From Ruminococcaceae bacterium UBA7135 (GTDB taxonomy: Bacteria; Bacillota; Clostridia; Oscillospirales; Ruminococcaceae), in NCBI GenBank assembly GCA_002492075.1, contig DKXD01000075.1:21191-34050 (forward strand): a stretch of 12,860 nt of DNA, in the 5' to 3' direction. The position numbers and the translations under genes were made by a program. Below are positions 4,908 to 12,301 of this stretch, piece by piece; position 1 is the stretch's first letter, and each line of letters starts with the position of its first letter. The notes under the pieces are model-generated. The model had not been told where the DNA came from. It searched no databases and worked only from the letters and a program-made list of their open reading frames with translations.

Positions 4908-6197
4908 ATGAAATCACCGTGGATGACCGTTGTCGTCGCGATCGTTTCGCTGTTTGTCCTTCTTGTGGCTATGGGGCAGTTGTTCTTTTCGCGCGGCGCT
5001 CAAATTTCCACAGAGGTTGCGTATACTTATGATCACGAGGTAAACGTTCCGTTCGACGGCGTCTATATGCGTGACGAAACGCTGATCTATAACAGCGGCA
5101 CGGGCATTTTGACTTTCGAGAACGCGGATGGTACAAAAGTGGGAAAAAGCTCGGTGATCGCGCGGCGCTATAAAAGCGAGGGCGACTCCGCGTATCTTAG
5201 AGAGATCGAGGCGCTGAACAAGCAGATCGAAGTACTAAACAGCGCGGAAAAGCTGATAGGTACCGACAGCTCCCAATTAGAGGCTATTTCCATTCAGATA
5301 AACGAGAGCCACTCGGACATCGTTTCTGCGGTAATCGCGGGTGATTATGCGAGCGCGGGCGCAAAACAAAATTCACTCCTTGAGGCAATGTGCAAGCGTG
5401 AGATAACATTGGAGCAGCCGGAAGGGTCGGGGCAGTCGCAGGGATACGCCGCAAAAAAGGAAGCGCTCAATCAAGAGGTGAGCAGGCTTCAGTCGCTGAT
5501 ATCTGGTTCCGTGCAGGAAGTCGCGGCGGGAAGTGCCGGGTATTTCGTGAGTAATGTTGATGGTTATGAGGGAGAAATAGGTTACGACGATATTTCCAAA
5601 ATGACCGAGGAGAAGATAAACGAGATAATCGCAAATCCGAAGAAAAGCACCGGTGCAAACAGCGTGATAGGCAAGCTTATAGCGGACTATCATTGGAGAA
5701 TAGCGGCGGTGATAAACAACGAAAACTTGGTTGGGATAAGCGAGGGCGATACGGTCAATATTCGTGTAGGTTCCGATGGACGGCAGCTGGAGGCGGAGGT
5801 CGTTTCTTTGGAGCAGAGCGGCGAAAACGAAGCAATCTGCATTTTTGAGTGCGATGAGCTGAATTCCACCGTTGTAATGGGAAGAACAGCCCGATTTAAG
5901 CTGATAATAAACAGCTATGGGGGATTAAGAGTTCCCAGAAAAGCGTTGAGATACGATGAAAACGGCGAGCGAGGAGTGTTCGTTGAACGCGGACAAACCA
6001 TTGTCTTTAAAAAGGTAGATGTTATTTATTGGGCGGACGACTATGTTATCTGCCGCCAGAACGTTTATCAAAAAAGCGATGACGAAAGCGGCTCTGGCGA
6101 TGACGAAGAACAGGTGATCGACGAGGATTATCTCAAGCTTTACGATATCATTGTTACAGAGGGCAAAGATTTGTACGATGGAAAATTTATCGGATAA
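4908..6197 (+). CDS. HlyD/membrane-fusion-protein-like single-pass protein
   Basis: A protein of 429 residues. One N-terminal membrane anchor (~residues 7-28) is followed by an extracellular part: a strand-rich region (~35-95) with a short lipoyl-like turn, a helical/coiled-coil stretch (~95-200, with heptad-like LNKQIEVLNSAEKLI and LNQEVSRLQSLI), and a beta-barrel and C-terminal region (~255-385) with VNIRVG and LRVPRKALRYDENGERGVFV, typical of adaptor proteins of efflux systems. A strongly acidic linker sits at ~391-407. Adaptors normally work with an ABC or RND pump, but no pump gene is in the window. Similar proteins occur beside yggS-sepF in other clostridia, from memory, suggesting a role linked to envelope growth or division. 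It begins at the hfq stop and overlaps yggS by 20 bp. Architecture is fairly sure; function is not. Confidence 0.78.
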   Translation: MKSPWMTVVVAIVSLFVLLVAMGQLFFSRGAQISTEVAYTYDHEVNVPFDGVYMRDETLIYNSGTGILTFENADGTKVGKSSVIARRYKSEGDSAYLREIEALNKQIEVLNSAEKLIGTDSSQLEAISIQINESHSDIVSAVIAGDYASAGAKQNSLLEAMCKREITLEQPEGSGQSQGYAAKKEALNQEVSRLQSLISGSVQEVAAGSAGYFVSNVDGYEGEIGYDDISKMTEEKINEIIANPKKSTGANSVIGKLIADYHWRIAAVINNENLVGISEGDTVNIRVGSDGRQLEAEVVSLEQSGENEAICIFECDELNSTVVMGRTARFKLIINSYGGLRVPRKALRYDENGERGVFVERGQTIVFKKVDVIYWADDYVICRQNVYQKSDDESGSGDDEEQVIDEDYLKLYDIIVTEGKDLYDGKFIG

Positions 6198-6900
6198 TAC
6201 GCAGACCTCGTTTGAAGATATTCGTGAGAATTATCTGAGGATATGCGATAATATATCAAATGCCGCACAGAAGGCGGGACGAAAGGATCTGCCGAGATTT
6301 ATGGCGGTCACAAAAACAGTGTCCCCCGAACGCGTCAATTACGCGGTAGGGCTGGGCGTTGATTTGCTGGGCGAGAACCGAGTTCAGGAGTTTATGGATA
6401 AGCGCGAGAGTTATTCTCCCGCTGAAGTCCACTTCATAGGTTCGCTGCAGTCCAACAAGGTGAAGTACATTATTGATAAGGTATCAATGATCCATTCCGT
6501 GGATAACATGCATTTGGCGGAGGAAATAAACCGCCGCGCGGAGCAGCACGGATTGGTGATGGATATACTCACCGAGATAAATATAGGTGAGGAGGAGACA
6601 AAAAGCGGTGTTTTTGCCGAGGATGCCAAGGCGTTTTGCGGCGAGATAGCGCAGCTTAAAAACATTAGACTAAGGGGTTTGATGTGCATCCCTCCGCCGG
6701 GATGTTCGGAGAGTGTTTTTGCTTTAATGCAGGAGCTTTTCGAGAGCTTGAAGTCGGAGCTTGGCGAGAAAGATAACGTTAAGTTCGACACTCTTTCAAT
6801 GGGAATGTCGGGAGATTATGAGACGGCGGTAAAATATGGGGCCACAATTATCCGGATAGGTTCTGCACTATTCGGATACAGAAAATATCAAATAAAATAA
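6178..6900 (+). CDS. yggS: YggS/PLPBP-family pyridoxal phosphate homeostasis protein
   Basis: A protein of 240 residues (YggS/YlmE family). It is a single-domain alanine-racemase-like TIM barrel that binds pyridoxal 5'-phosphate and balances the vitamin B6 and amino-acid pools; no catalytic activity is established for the family. The PLP lysine is Lys46 in FMAVTKTVSPE. Other conserved blocks are GENRVQE, HFIGSLQSNK, HSVDN, INIGEEETKSG, GLMCIPPP, LSMGMSGDYETAV and IRIGSALFG at the phosphate site. ATG 6178 lies inside the end of the preceding gene (20-bp overlap), with AGAGGG (6158-6163) somewhat far upstream, so coupling is likely. The position just before sepF is the usual one in Gram-positive division clusters. 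Confidence 0.94.
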   Translation: MENLSDNTQTSFEDIRENYLRICDNISNAAQKAGRKDLPRFMAVTKTVSPERVNYAVGLGVDLLGENRVQEFMDKRESYSPAEVHFIGSLQSNKVKYIIDKVSMIHSVDNMHLAEEINRRAEQHGLVMDILTEINIGEEETKSGVFAEDAKAFCGEIAQLKNIRLRGLMCIPPPGCSESVFALMQELFESLKSELGEKDNVKFDTLSMGMSGDYETAVKYGATIIRIGSALFGYRKYQIK

Positions 6901-6916
6901 TTGGGAGGAAATAGAA

Positions 6917-7363
6917 ATGGCAAAGAATTTTTTGAAAAACCTTTTTGGCACAAACGATGAGAACGAGGGATTCCGCGATTACGGCGAGCAGGGCTATGAT
7001 GATTCTTCCTCTGCTGTAACAAATGAGGAAGCAGGATATTCTGACTACGATGACGGCTCGAGATACTCCTACAAGGATTCTTCAAAGATAATCAGTCTCC
7101 ACAACGGAGTTGATTCTCCGAAGCTGTATGTTATGAAGCCTTCGGGATACGACGAGGTTATGAACGGTGCTGTTGATATGCTGCGCGAGGGGACGATCAT
7201 ATTCTTGAATCTTAACGGCATCGACAAAGAGGTTGGAACACGTATCGTTGACTTTATGACGGGTGTTGCGGCTGCGTTTGAGGGAAGAATAAAGAAAGTA
7301 GACACTTGCTGCTATGCGGTAGCACCCAAGAACGTTGAGTGGATAAACACCATAGACGACTGA
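6917..7363 (+). CDS. sepF: Cell division protein SepF
   Basis: A protein of 148 residues that anchors and bundles FtsZ filaments at the membrane. The N-terminal MAKNFLKNLFG is the amphipathic membrane-binding helix; residues ~12-60 are an acidic, Gly/Ser/Tyr-rich linker with several Tyr residues; residues ~65-148 are the conserved SepF core, with PKLYVMKPSGYDEV, TIIFLNLNGIDKEVGTRIVDFMTGVAAAFEG and the C-terminal strand YAVAPKNVEW. Length agrees with the family. A strong GGGAGGAAA (6903-6911) precedes the ATG, and the gene starts 16 bp after yggS. ylmH follows after 7 bp; the membrane protein gene ylmG (yggT), often found here, is missing. Confidence 0.96.
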   Translation: MAKNFLKNLFGTNDENEGFRDYGEQGYDDSSSAVTNEEAGYSDYDDGSRYSYKDSSKIISLHNGVDSPKLYVMKPSGYDEVMNGAVDMLREGTIIFLNLNGIDKEVGTRIVDFMTGVAAAFEGRIKKVDTCCYAVAPKNVEWINTIDD

Positions 7364-7370
7364 TCTTGCG

Positions 7371-8141
7371 GTGAATTTTGAACTGAATGACGACGAGCGT
7401 TATCTGTTCGCTCACATAACCGATCTTGCGGCGTTAAGCCGTAAAACCGGTGTGCCGCGGTTTTCCCGTTTTTTGAACGAGAGGGAGGCTGTAATTGCTA
7501 AAAACGCGGCGCGAACAGAGAACGCAAACCCGATTTTTTACGGTGGATATGACGGCGCGGCTAGAACGGTCTGCGGCTTTTTCGATGGCACTTATGCCGA
7601 GGATCTGCCACTCTCCGACAAGTTTAACTTGTTTTCTGTGCCTGCCGTCACATTTTCTTTTAGGGGAAGTGACAAGCTGACACATCGTGATTTCTTGGGA
7701 GCTATCCTCAGCGCAGGCGCAGAACGTTCGATGCTGGGGGATATCTTAGTGGCGGAGGATCACGCGGTGGTGTTTTGTCTGGAGACGGCTGTCGGCATAG
7801 TCGATGGTCTGCTGAAAATAGGTAATGTTGGCGTAAGGTCCGAAAAGGGCATTATAGGAGAACTTCCCAAGCCAAAGTTTGAAACGCTGGACAGAACTGT
7901 TTCATCGTTGAGGCTGGATCGCTTGGTGGGAGCTTGTGTAAACATATCCGGGGAAAGATCCGCGTCGCTCATTAAATCGGGGCAGGTAAGTGCGGATTTT
8001 TCGGTGTGTCTGAATGTAAGCGGCGTAATAAAGGAAAATACCGTTATCTCGATACGCGGCTACGGTCGTTTTCGTTTGGCGAAAATTTCCGGCGAAACAA
8101 AAAAAGGGAAGATACGCGTTATAATCGAAAAATATGCGTGA
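7371..8141 (+). CDS. ylmH: YlmH-family S4-domain RNA-binding protein
   Basis: A protein of 256 residues. Residues ~1-175 match the YlmH N-terminal region (LNEREAVIA, YGGYDGAARTVCGFF, LTHRDFLGAILSAGAERSMLGDI, ending before the S4 domain). Residues ~180-250 are the S4 RNA-binding fold: SLRLDRLVGACVNISGERSASLIKSGQV, then SIRGYGRFRL. In Bacillus, YlmH has been linked to stalled-ribosome quality control; it is also a regular member of division clusters. The start is GTG 7371: a stop lies in frame at 7353-7355 and no other standard start occurs between, but no Shine-Dalgarno is visible, so translation probably depends on coupling with sepF 7 bp upstream. The stop overlaps a short ATG reading frame (see findings). 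Confidence 0.92.
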   Translation: MNFELNDDERYLFAHITDLAALSRKTGVPRFSRFLNEREAVIAKNAARTENANPIFYGGYDGAARTVCGFFDGTYAEDLPLSDKFNLFSVPAVTFSFRGSDKLTHRDFLGAILSAGAERSMLGDILVAEDHAVVFCLETAVGIVDGLLKIGNVGVRSEKGIIGELPKPKFETLDRTVSSLRLDRLVGACVNISGERSASLIKSGQVSADFSVCLNVSGVIKENTVISIRGYGRFRLAKISGETKKGKIRVIIEKYA

Positions 8142-8320
8142 TGCTAAAATATCGTAATGATAACTATTGGCAAACGGTCGATAAGCTCCTTAATTTCCTA
8201 TAAAATCGATAATAGCATGTTTCACGGTTCGCTATCATAAAGTTTCGGATCGTGCTGTTAAAGCGCGGTGCGTGATAATAAGGCAGTAAGCTGCCTATAA
8301 ATCTTGAAAGGGTCAAAAAG
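8142..8320. other. Intergenic leader region between ylmH and divIVA
   Basis: These 179 bases hold no accepted gene. I see a small hairpin, AGGCAG (8281-8286) with CTGCCT (8291-8296) around TAAG, about 10 bases before the divIVA Shine-Dalgarno, and a possible TCACG/CGTGA long-range pairing. GATAAT occurs at 8208-8213 and 8274-8279, but neither has a convincing -35 at the right distance, so a separate divIVA promoter is possible but not shown. No T-box sequence (AGGGTGGNACCGCG) is present. Confidence 0.5.
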
Positions 8321-9328
8321 ATGAATGCTAAGGAAATCTTGAACAAGCAGTTTGATAAGGCAAAGCTCGGCGGATATAAGCTGGAGGATGTCGATGACTA
8401 TCTGAAGGAAGTTTCCGATGAATTTGCGGCGCTGCAAAAAAGCAACAGTGAGCTTGAGCGTAAGCTTGAGGTATTAGCGGATAAGATACGCGAATACCGC
8501 GAGGACGAGGAAGCGCTGAAGGACGCGTTGCTGATAGCTCAGAAGCAGGGCAACGCTATAGTTGCGGAATCGAAGGCTTCTGCCGAAAAGATCACCAAGG
8601 AGACTAAGGAGAAGGTCGAAAAGCTGCTTGCCGAATCCAAGGCTAAGTCCGAGAAAATGATAAGTGACGCTAACGATTATTCCACAAAAACAAGAGCTGA
8701 CGCCGACGCCGCAGCAGAAAAGACTATAGGTGACGCCAACAATAAGGCGGCTGAGATAAAGGCTGCAATGGATAAGCAGCAGACGATACAAGAGAGTATC
8801 ATACAGCAAACCAGAAAAGAAGCTCACGAGTTTATGGATAAACTGCTTGCTGAGTATAACGCACAGATCGAACTTATCGAAGCAATGCCTCAAAAGTGCG
8901 AGAACGATTTCGTAAAGCGTACTGCCGAAGAAGCGGAAAAGCGTGAGGCGGAGCGCAAAAAAGCCGAGGAGCAGAGGCTTGCAAAGGTCAAGGCGGAGGA
9001 GCAGCAGAGAGCCGCAAAAGCAAAAGCGGAGGCTGCAAGGAACGCCGCTGCGCAGCAAAAGGTAAAGGAAGCTGCAGCAAAGGCTAAGGCGGAGGCGCTT
9101 CAAGCAGAGGTGTCTGTTACCGAAGCAACAGCAGAGCAGCAGGAGGTAAAGCCCGCACCCAAATCCGCTGCGGGAAAACAAAGCGCGCAGAAGCCCCAGA
9201 AGTCGGCGGAGCCTAAGGTGTCTGAAAGAACAGCGGAAAATAATTTGCCGTTCTTTAATACCGATACCCAGACCGTTACCAAACACGAAAATCTTCAGTT
9301 TGGCAAAAACAAGGACGGAAAGAAATAA
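8321..9328 (+). CDS. divIVA: DivIVA-family polar/septal scaffold protein with long charged tail
   Basis: A protein of 335 residues, about twice the length of Bacillus DivIVA. The first ~60 residues are the DivIVA lipid-binding domain (ILNKQFDKAKLGGYKLEDVDDYLKEV, then a coiled coil SELERKLEVLADKIREY). Residues ~60-190 continue as helical coiled coil. Residues ~200-270 are Ala/Lys/Glu/Gln-rich with repeated KAEEQ and AKAEA units, followed by a Pro/Ala/Gln linker and a distinct C-terminal segment with LPFFNTDTQ. DivIVA proteins sense negatively curved membrane and recruit division or cell-pole partners. The ATG follows GAAAGGG (8306-8312). The gene is preceded by a 179-bp leader and followed after 31 bp by ileS, the usual order in Firmicutes. 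The fold is sure for the N-terminus only. Confidence 0.93.
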   Translation: MNAKEILNKQFDKAKLGGYKLEDVDDYLKEVSDEFAALQKSNSELERKLEVLADKIREYREDEEALKDALLIAQKQGNAIVAESKASAEKITKETKEKVEKLLAESKAKSEKMISDANDYSTKTRADADAAAEKTIGDANNKAAEIKAAMDKQQTIQESIIQQTRKEAHEFMDKLLAEYNAQIELIEAMPQKCENDFVKRTAEEAEKREAERKKAEEQRLAKVKAEEQQRAAKAKAEAARNAAAQQKVKEAAAKAKAEALQAEVSVTEATAEQQEVKPAPKSAAGKQSAQKPQKSAEPKVSERTAENNLPFFNTDTQTVTKHENLQFGKNKDGKK

Positions 9329-9359
9329 TTATACAGAAAAATCAGAGGAGATAACTTTT

Positions 9360-12170
9360 ATGTCAGTCGATCTTAACAGCACCGTAAATCTTCCGCAGAC
9401 CGATTTCCCGATGCGCGGCAATCTGCCGAAGAGAGAGCCGGATATGTTGGCAAAGTGGGAGAAAGAGCGTCTTTATTACGCGCTTGCCGAGAAGAACAAG
9501 GGCAAACCGACATACACACTTCACGACGGCCCTCCGTACGCGAATGGCAATATCCATCTCGGTACGGCTTTGAACAAGGTGTTGAAGGATATTATCGTAA
9601 AATACAAGGCAATGACCGGATACAACGCGAATTATGTACCCGGCTGGGATTGTCACGGTCTGCCTATCGAGCTTAAGGCGATAAAGCAGCTCGGCGTAGA
9701 TAGCGGCGCGGTCGATCCCGTGGAACTGCGTAAATCGTGCAGACAGTTTGCGCTCTCCTGCCTTGACGACCAGAAAGCGCAGTTTAAGCGTCTTGGCGTT
9801 TGGGGCGATTTTGACGACCCCTACCTCACAATAAAGCCCGAGTTTGAGGCAAAGCAGGTCGAAGTATTCGGCGAGATGTATAAGAAAGGCTATATCTACA
9901 AGGGATTGAAGCCCGTTTATTGGTGCGCCGACTGCAACACCGCTCTTGCGGAAGCCGAGATAGAGTATCAGGACGATCCGTGCTATTCTATATATGTAAA
10001 ATTCCCGTTTGTTGATGATAAGGGAAAGTTCAAAGATCTCGGAATAGATTTAAAAAAGGCATACGCTGTTATCTGGACGACCACAACATGGACGCTTCCC
10101 GGAAATCTGGCTATCTGCTTAGGTCCGAATTACGATTATACGTTCGTTAAGGTGGAGGACGAGAAGAGCAAATCTAATGGAGAGTATCTTCTTATGGCGA
10201 CGGAGCTTGTTGATACGGTAATGAGCGCTGTCGGAATAAAGAAATACAGTACCGTGGGCAGCTTCAAGGGTCAGGAGCTGGAGCTTACCGAGACTGCTCA
10301 CCCGTTTATGGGCAGAAAGTCTCCTCTTATCGTGGGAAATCATGTAACGCTCGACAGCGGCACGGGCTGTGTTCATACCGCGCCCGGCTTCGGCGTGGAG
10401 GACTTTGAGGTCTGTATGAAGCCCGAATACAAGGGAATGTTCAAGATCATTGTGCCCGTTGATGAAAAGGGAGTGCTTACGGATGAAGCGGGCGAATTTA
10501 AGGGATTAAAGACCGCCGACGCGAACAAGGTAATCGCGCAGCGTCTTGAAGACGACAACACGCTGCTTGCAATGCAGAAGATAGTTCACCCGTACCCGCA
10601 CTGCTGGCGCTGCCACGAGCCTATTATCTATCGTGCAACGGACCAGTGGTTCTGCAATGTGGATATGTTCAAGCCCGAAACCATCAAGGCTATCGAGAGT
10701 GTAAAGTGGATCCCCGAATGGGGCGAAGAGCGTATTAAGAATATGGTGAATATGCGTTCAGATTGGTGCATTTCCCGTCAGAGACGCTGGGGTGTACCCA
10801 TTCCGATCCTGTATTGCGCGGACTGCGGCAAGACCGTGGTAAACGACACAACCATTAAGGTCATTTCCGATTTGTTCCGCAAGGAAAGCTCCGACGCGTG
10901 GTATGCGAAAGATCCGAGCGATTTTATCCCTTCCGATGTTAAATGCGAGTGCGGCTGCGGAAAGTTCCGCAAGGAGATGGATATTTTCGATGTTTGGTTT
11001 GATTCGGGCTGCACGCACGCGGCTGTTCTCAAGGAGCGCCCCGAGCTTTCGTGGCCTGCGGATATGTACTTAGAGGGCTGCGATCAGTACAGAGGATGGT
11101 TCCAATCCAGTTTGCTTACGTCTGTTGCCACTACAGGTCAAGCGCCGTATAAGGCGGTTTGCACTCATGGCTGGGTGGTTGACGGAAACGGTCAGCAGAT
11201 GCACAAATCAAAGGGCAATCAGATATTCCCCGAAGAGGTCATCAAGGATTTTGGCGCGGACGTTCTGCGTCTTTGGGTCGCGTCACTCGATTACCACGCG
11301 GATATTCGTGTATCAAAGGACATGCTGAAACAGCTCTCCGAAAGTTATCGCAAGATACGCAATACCGCGCGTTATATCCTCGGCAATCTGGGCGACAATA
11401 AAGGCTTTGACCCCAACACCGAAATGGTAGACTTTGACAAGCTTCGCGAGGTTGACAAATGGGCGCTTGCAAAGCTTGATAACGTTATCGAAAAGGTGAG
11501 AGCGGCTTATGAAGCATTCGACTACTATCTTGCTTACCACGCGCTGATAAGCTTCTGCGTAGTCGATATGTCGAATTTCTACCTTGATATAGTCAAGGAC
11601 GTGCTTTACTGCGAGGCGAAGGATTCTCCCGCGAGAAAGTCGGTTCAGACGGCAATGTATGTTATCTTGGATTCGCTTGTACGCCTGATAGCGCCTATTC
11701 TGTGCTACACGGCTGACGAGATATGGAGCTTTATGCCGCATAAAAAGGACGACGATCTCCGCTCCGTCGTATTCAACCAAATGCCCGAAAAGACGGGCGT
11801 TAAGGCGGATGACGCAAAGTGGGATAAGATCCACGCGATACGCGACGATGTTCTGGCGGCTTTGGAGCTTAAGCGTTCCGATAAGGTGATAGGCAAGTCT
11901 CTTGAAGCTATGGTGGAGATATTCACCGATGATGAGGGCGTAAAGCAGCTTGAAAGTGAGCTTGCGGATGCTTGTATCGTTTCGGGAGTGAAGGTAAACA
12001 TTGGCAGCGATGGCGAGTACAAGGGCTCGGCTTGCTCGGTAACGGTAACGAAGAAAGGCGGTTGTGCGTGTGAACGCTGCTGGAAGTTCGATGACACCGT
12101 GGGCAGCGACAGCAAATATCCGAATTTGTGCAAACGTTGTGCCGACGTTGTTAAACTCAACTTTGAATAA
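9360..12170 (+). CDS. ileS: Isoleucyl-tRNA synthetase
   Basis: A class I aminoacyl-tRNA synthetase of 936 residues that charges tRNA-Ile, with proofreading of valine. The HIGH-type motif is PPYANGNIHLG (58-68), followed by VPGWDCHGLPIE. The editing domain shows TTTWTLPGN and GTGCVHTAPGFGVEDF; the SDWCISRQRRWGVPIP signature and DIFDVWFDSG follow. The KMSKS loop is altered: QMHKS at 613-617 (MHKSKGN). The C-terminal zinc site has Cys904/Cys907 and Cys924/Cys927, as in bacterial IleS1-type enzymes. ATG 9360 is chosen because AGAGGAG (9344-9350) precedes it; a longer frame from 9300 would run into divIVA. There is no T-box leader in front. It probably shares transcription with divIVA. A terminator-like hairpin follows. 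Confidence 0.97.
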   Translation: MSVDLNSTVNLPQTDFPMRGNLPKREPDMLAKWEKERLYYALAEKNKGKPTYTLHDGPPYANGNIHLGTALNKVLKDIIVKYKAMTGYNANYVPGWDCHGLPIELKAIKQLGVDSGAVDPVELRKSCRQFALSCLDDQKAQFKRLGVWGDFDDPYLTIKPEFEAKQVEVFGEMYKKGYIYKGLKPVYWCADCNTALAEAEIEYQDDPCYSIYVKFPFVDDKGKFKDLGIDLKKAYAVIWTTTTWTLPGNLAICLGPNYDYTFVKVEDEKSKSNGEYLLMATELVDTVMSAVGIKKYSTVGSFKGQELELTETAHPFMGRKSPLIVGNHVTLDSGTGCVHTAPGFGVEDFEVCMKPEYKGMFKIIVPVDEKGVLTDEAGEFKGLKTADANKVIAQRLEDDNTLLAMQKIVHPYPHCWRCHEPIIYRATDQWFCNVDMFKPETIKAIESVKWIPEWGEERIKNMVNMRSDWCISRQRRWGVPIPILYCADCGKTVVNDTTIKVISDLFRKESSDAWYAKDPSDFIPSDVKCECGCGKFRKEMDIFDVWFDSGCTHAAVLKERPELSWPADMYLEGCDQYRGWFQSSLLTSVATTGQAPYKAVCTHGWVVDGNGQQMHKSKGNQIFPEEVIKDFGADVLRLWVASLDYHADIRVSKDMLKQLSESYRKIRNTARYILGNLGDNKGFDPNTEMVDFDKLREVDKWALAKLDNVIEKVRAAYEAFDYYLAYHALISFCVVDMSNFYLDIVKDVLYCEAKDSPARKSVQTAMYVILDSLVRLIAPILCYTADEIWSFMPHKKDDDLRSVVFNQMPEKTGVKADDAKWDKIHAIRDDVLAALELKRSDKVIGKSLEAMVEIFTDDEGVKQLESELADACIVSGVKVNIGSDGEYKGSACSVTVTKKGGCACERCWKFDDTVGSDSKYPNLCKRCADVVKLNFE

Positions 12171-12176
12171 CCATGT

Positions 12177-12210
12177 TAGGAGGGGAATTTGCTTCCCTCC
12201 TACATTTGTT
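12177..12210 (+). terminator. Hairpin after ileS, probable terminator
   Basis: TAGGAGGG (12177-12184) pairs with CCCTCCTA (12195-12202) over 8 bp; one bulged G and two more A-T pairs extend the stem toward a 5-base loop. The following sequence CATTTGTTG is only moderately T-rich, so termination may be partial and allow read-through into lspA. Confidence 0.65.
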
Positions 12211-12217
12211 GTATAAA
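12189..12217 (+). promoter_or_regulatory. Possible promoter of lspA
   Basis: TTGCTT (12189-12194) and TATAAA (12212-12217) are separated by 17 bp. The -10 is 5 of 6 and the -35 only 3 of 6, so support is modest. The -35 falls in the loop/right arm of the ileS hairpin. The rest of the gap to 12301 holds a 9-bp direct repeat AAAACATCA (12256-12264 and 12266-12274), exactly 10 bp apart. Confidence 0.35.
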
Positions 12218-12301
12218 TCGGTATCGGAGTTCTCACAAAGCCAAAGAAGATACGAAAAACATCACAAAACATCAATCTTACTATAGAAAAAGGGGATATA
12301 T

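Noticed and set aside
6151..6177. Longer yggS start at TTG 6151
   Set aside because: It would extend the overlap to 47 bp and add residues with no match to the family; ATG 6178 gives a normal N-terminus.
8990..9110. Possible DNA repeat array in divIVA
   Set aside because: The repetition is at the level of Ala/Lys/Glu codons in a helical tail; no unit of fixed length or spacer structure is seen.
8474..9286. Minus-strand open frame of 270 codons, Leu/Cys/Phe-rich
   Set aside because: It is the mirror of the low-complexity Ala/Lys/Glu codons of divIVA, which avoid stops on the other strand.
9300..9359. Longer ileS start inside divIVA
   Set aside because: No ribosome site there; the added residues do not resemble IleS, and ATG 9360 follows a clear AGAGGAG.
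9329..9359. T-box riboswitch before ileS
   Set aside because: The gap is only 31 bp and neither it nor the 8142-8320 gap contains a T-box sequence or Stem I-like structure.
11313..12275. Minus-strand open frame of 320 codons across the end of ileS
   Set aside because: Fully explained as a shadow of ileS; it also passes through the ileS hairpin and shows no domain.
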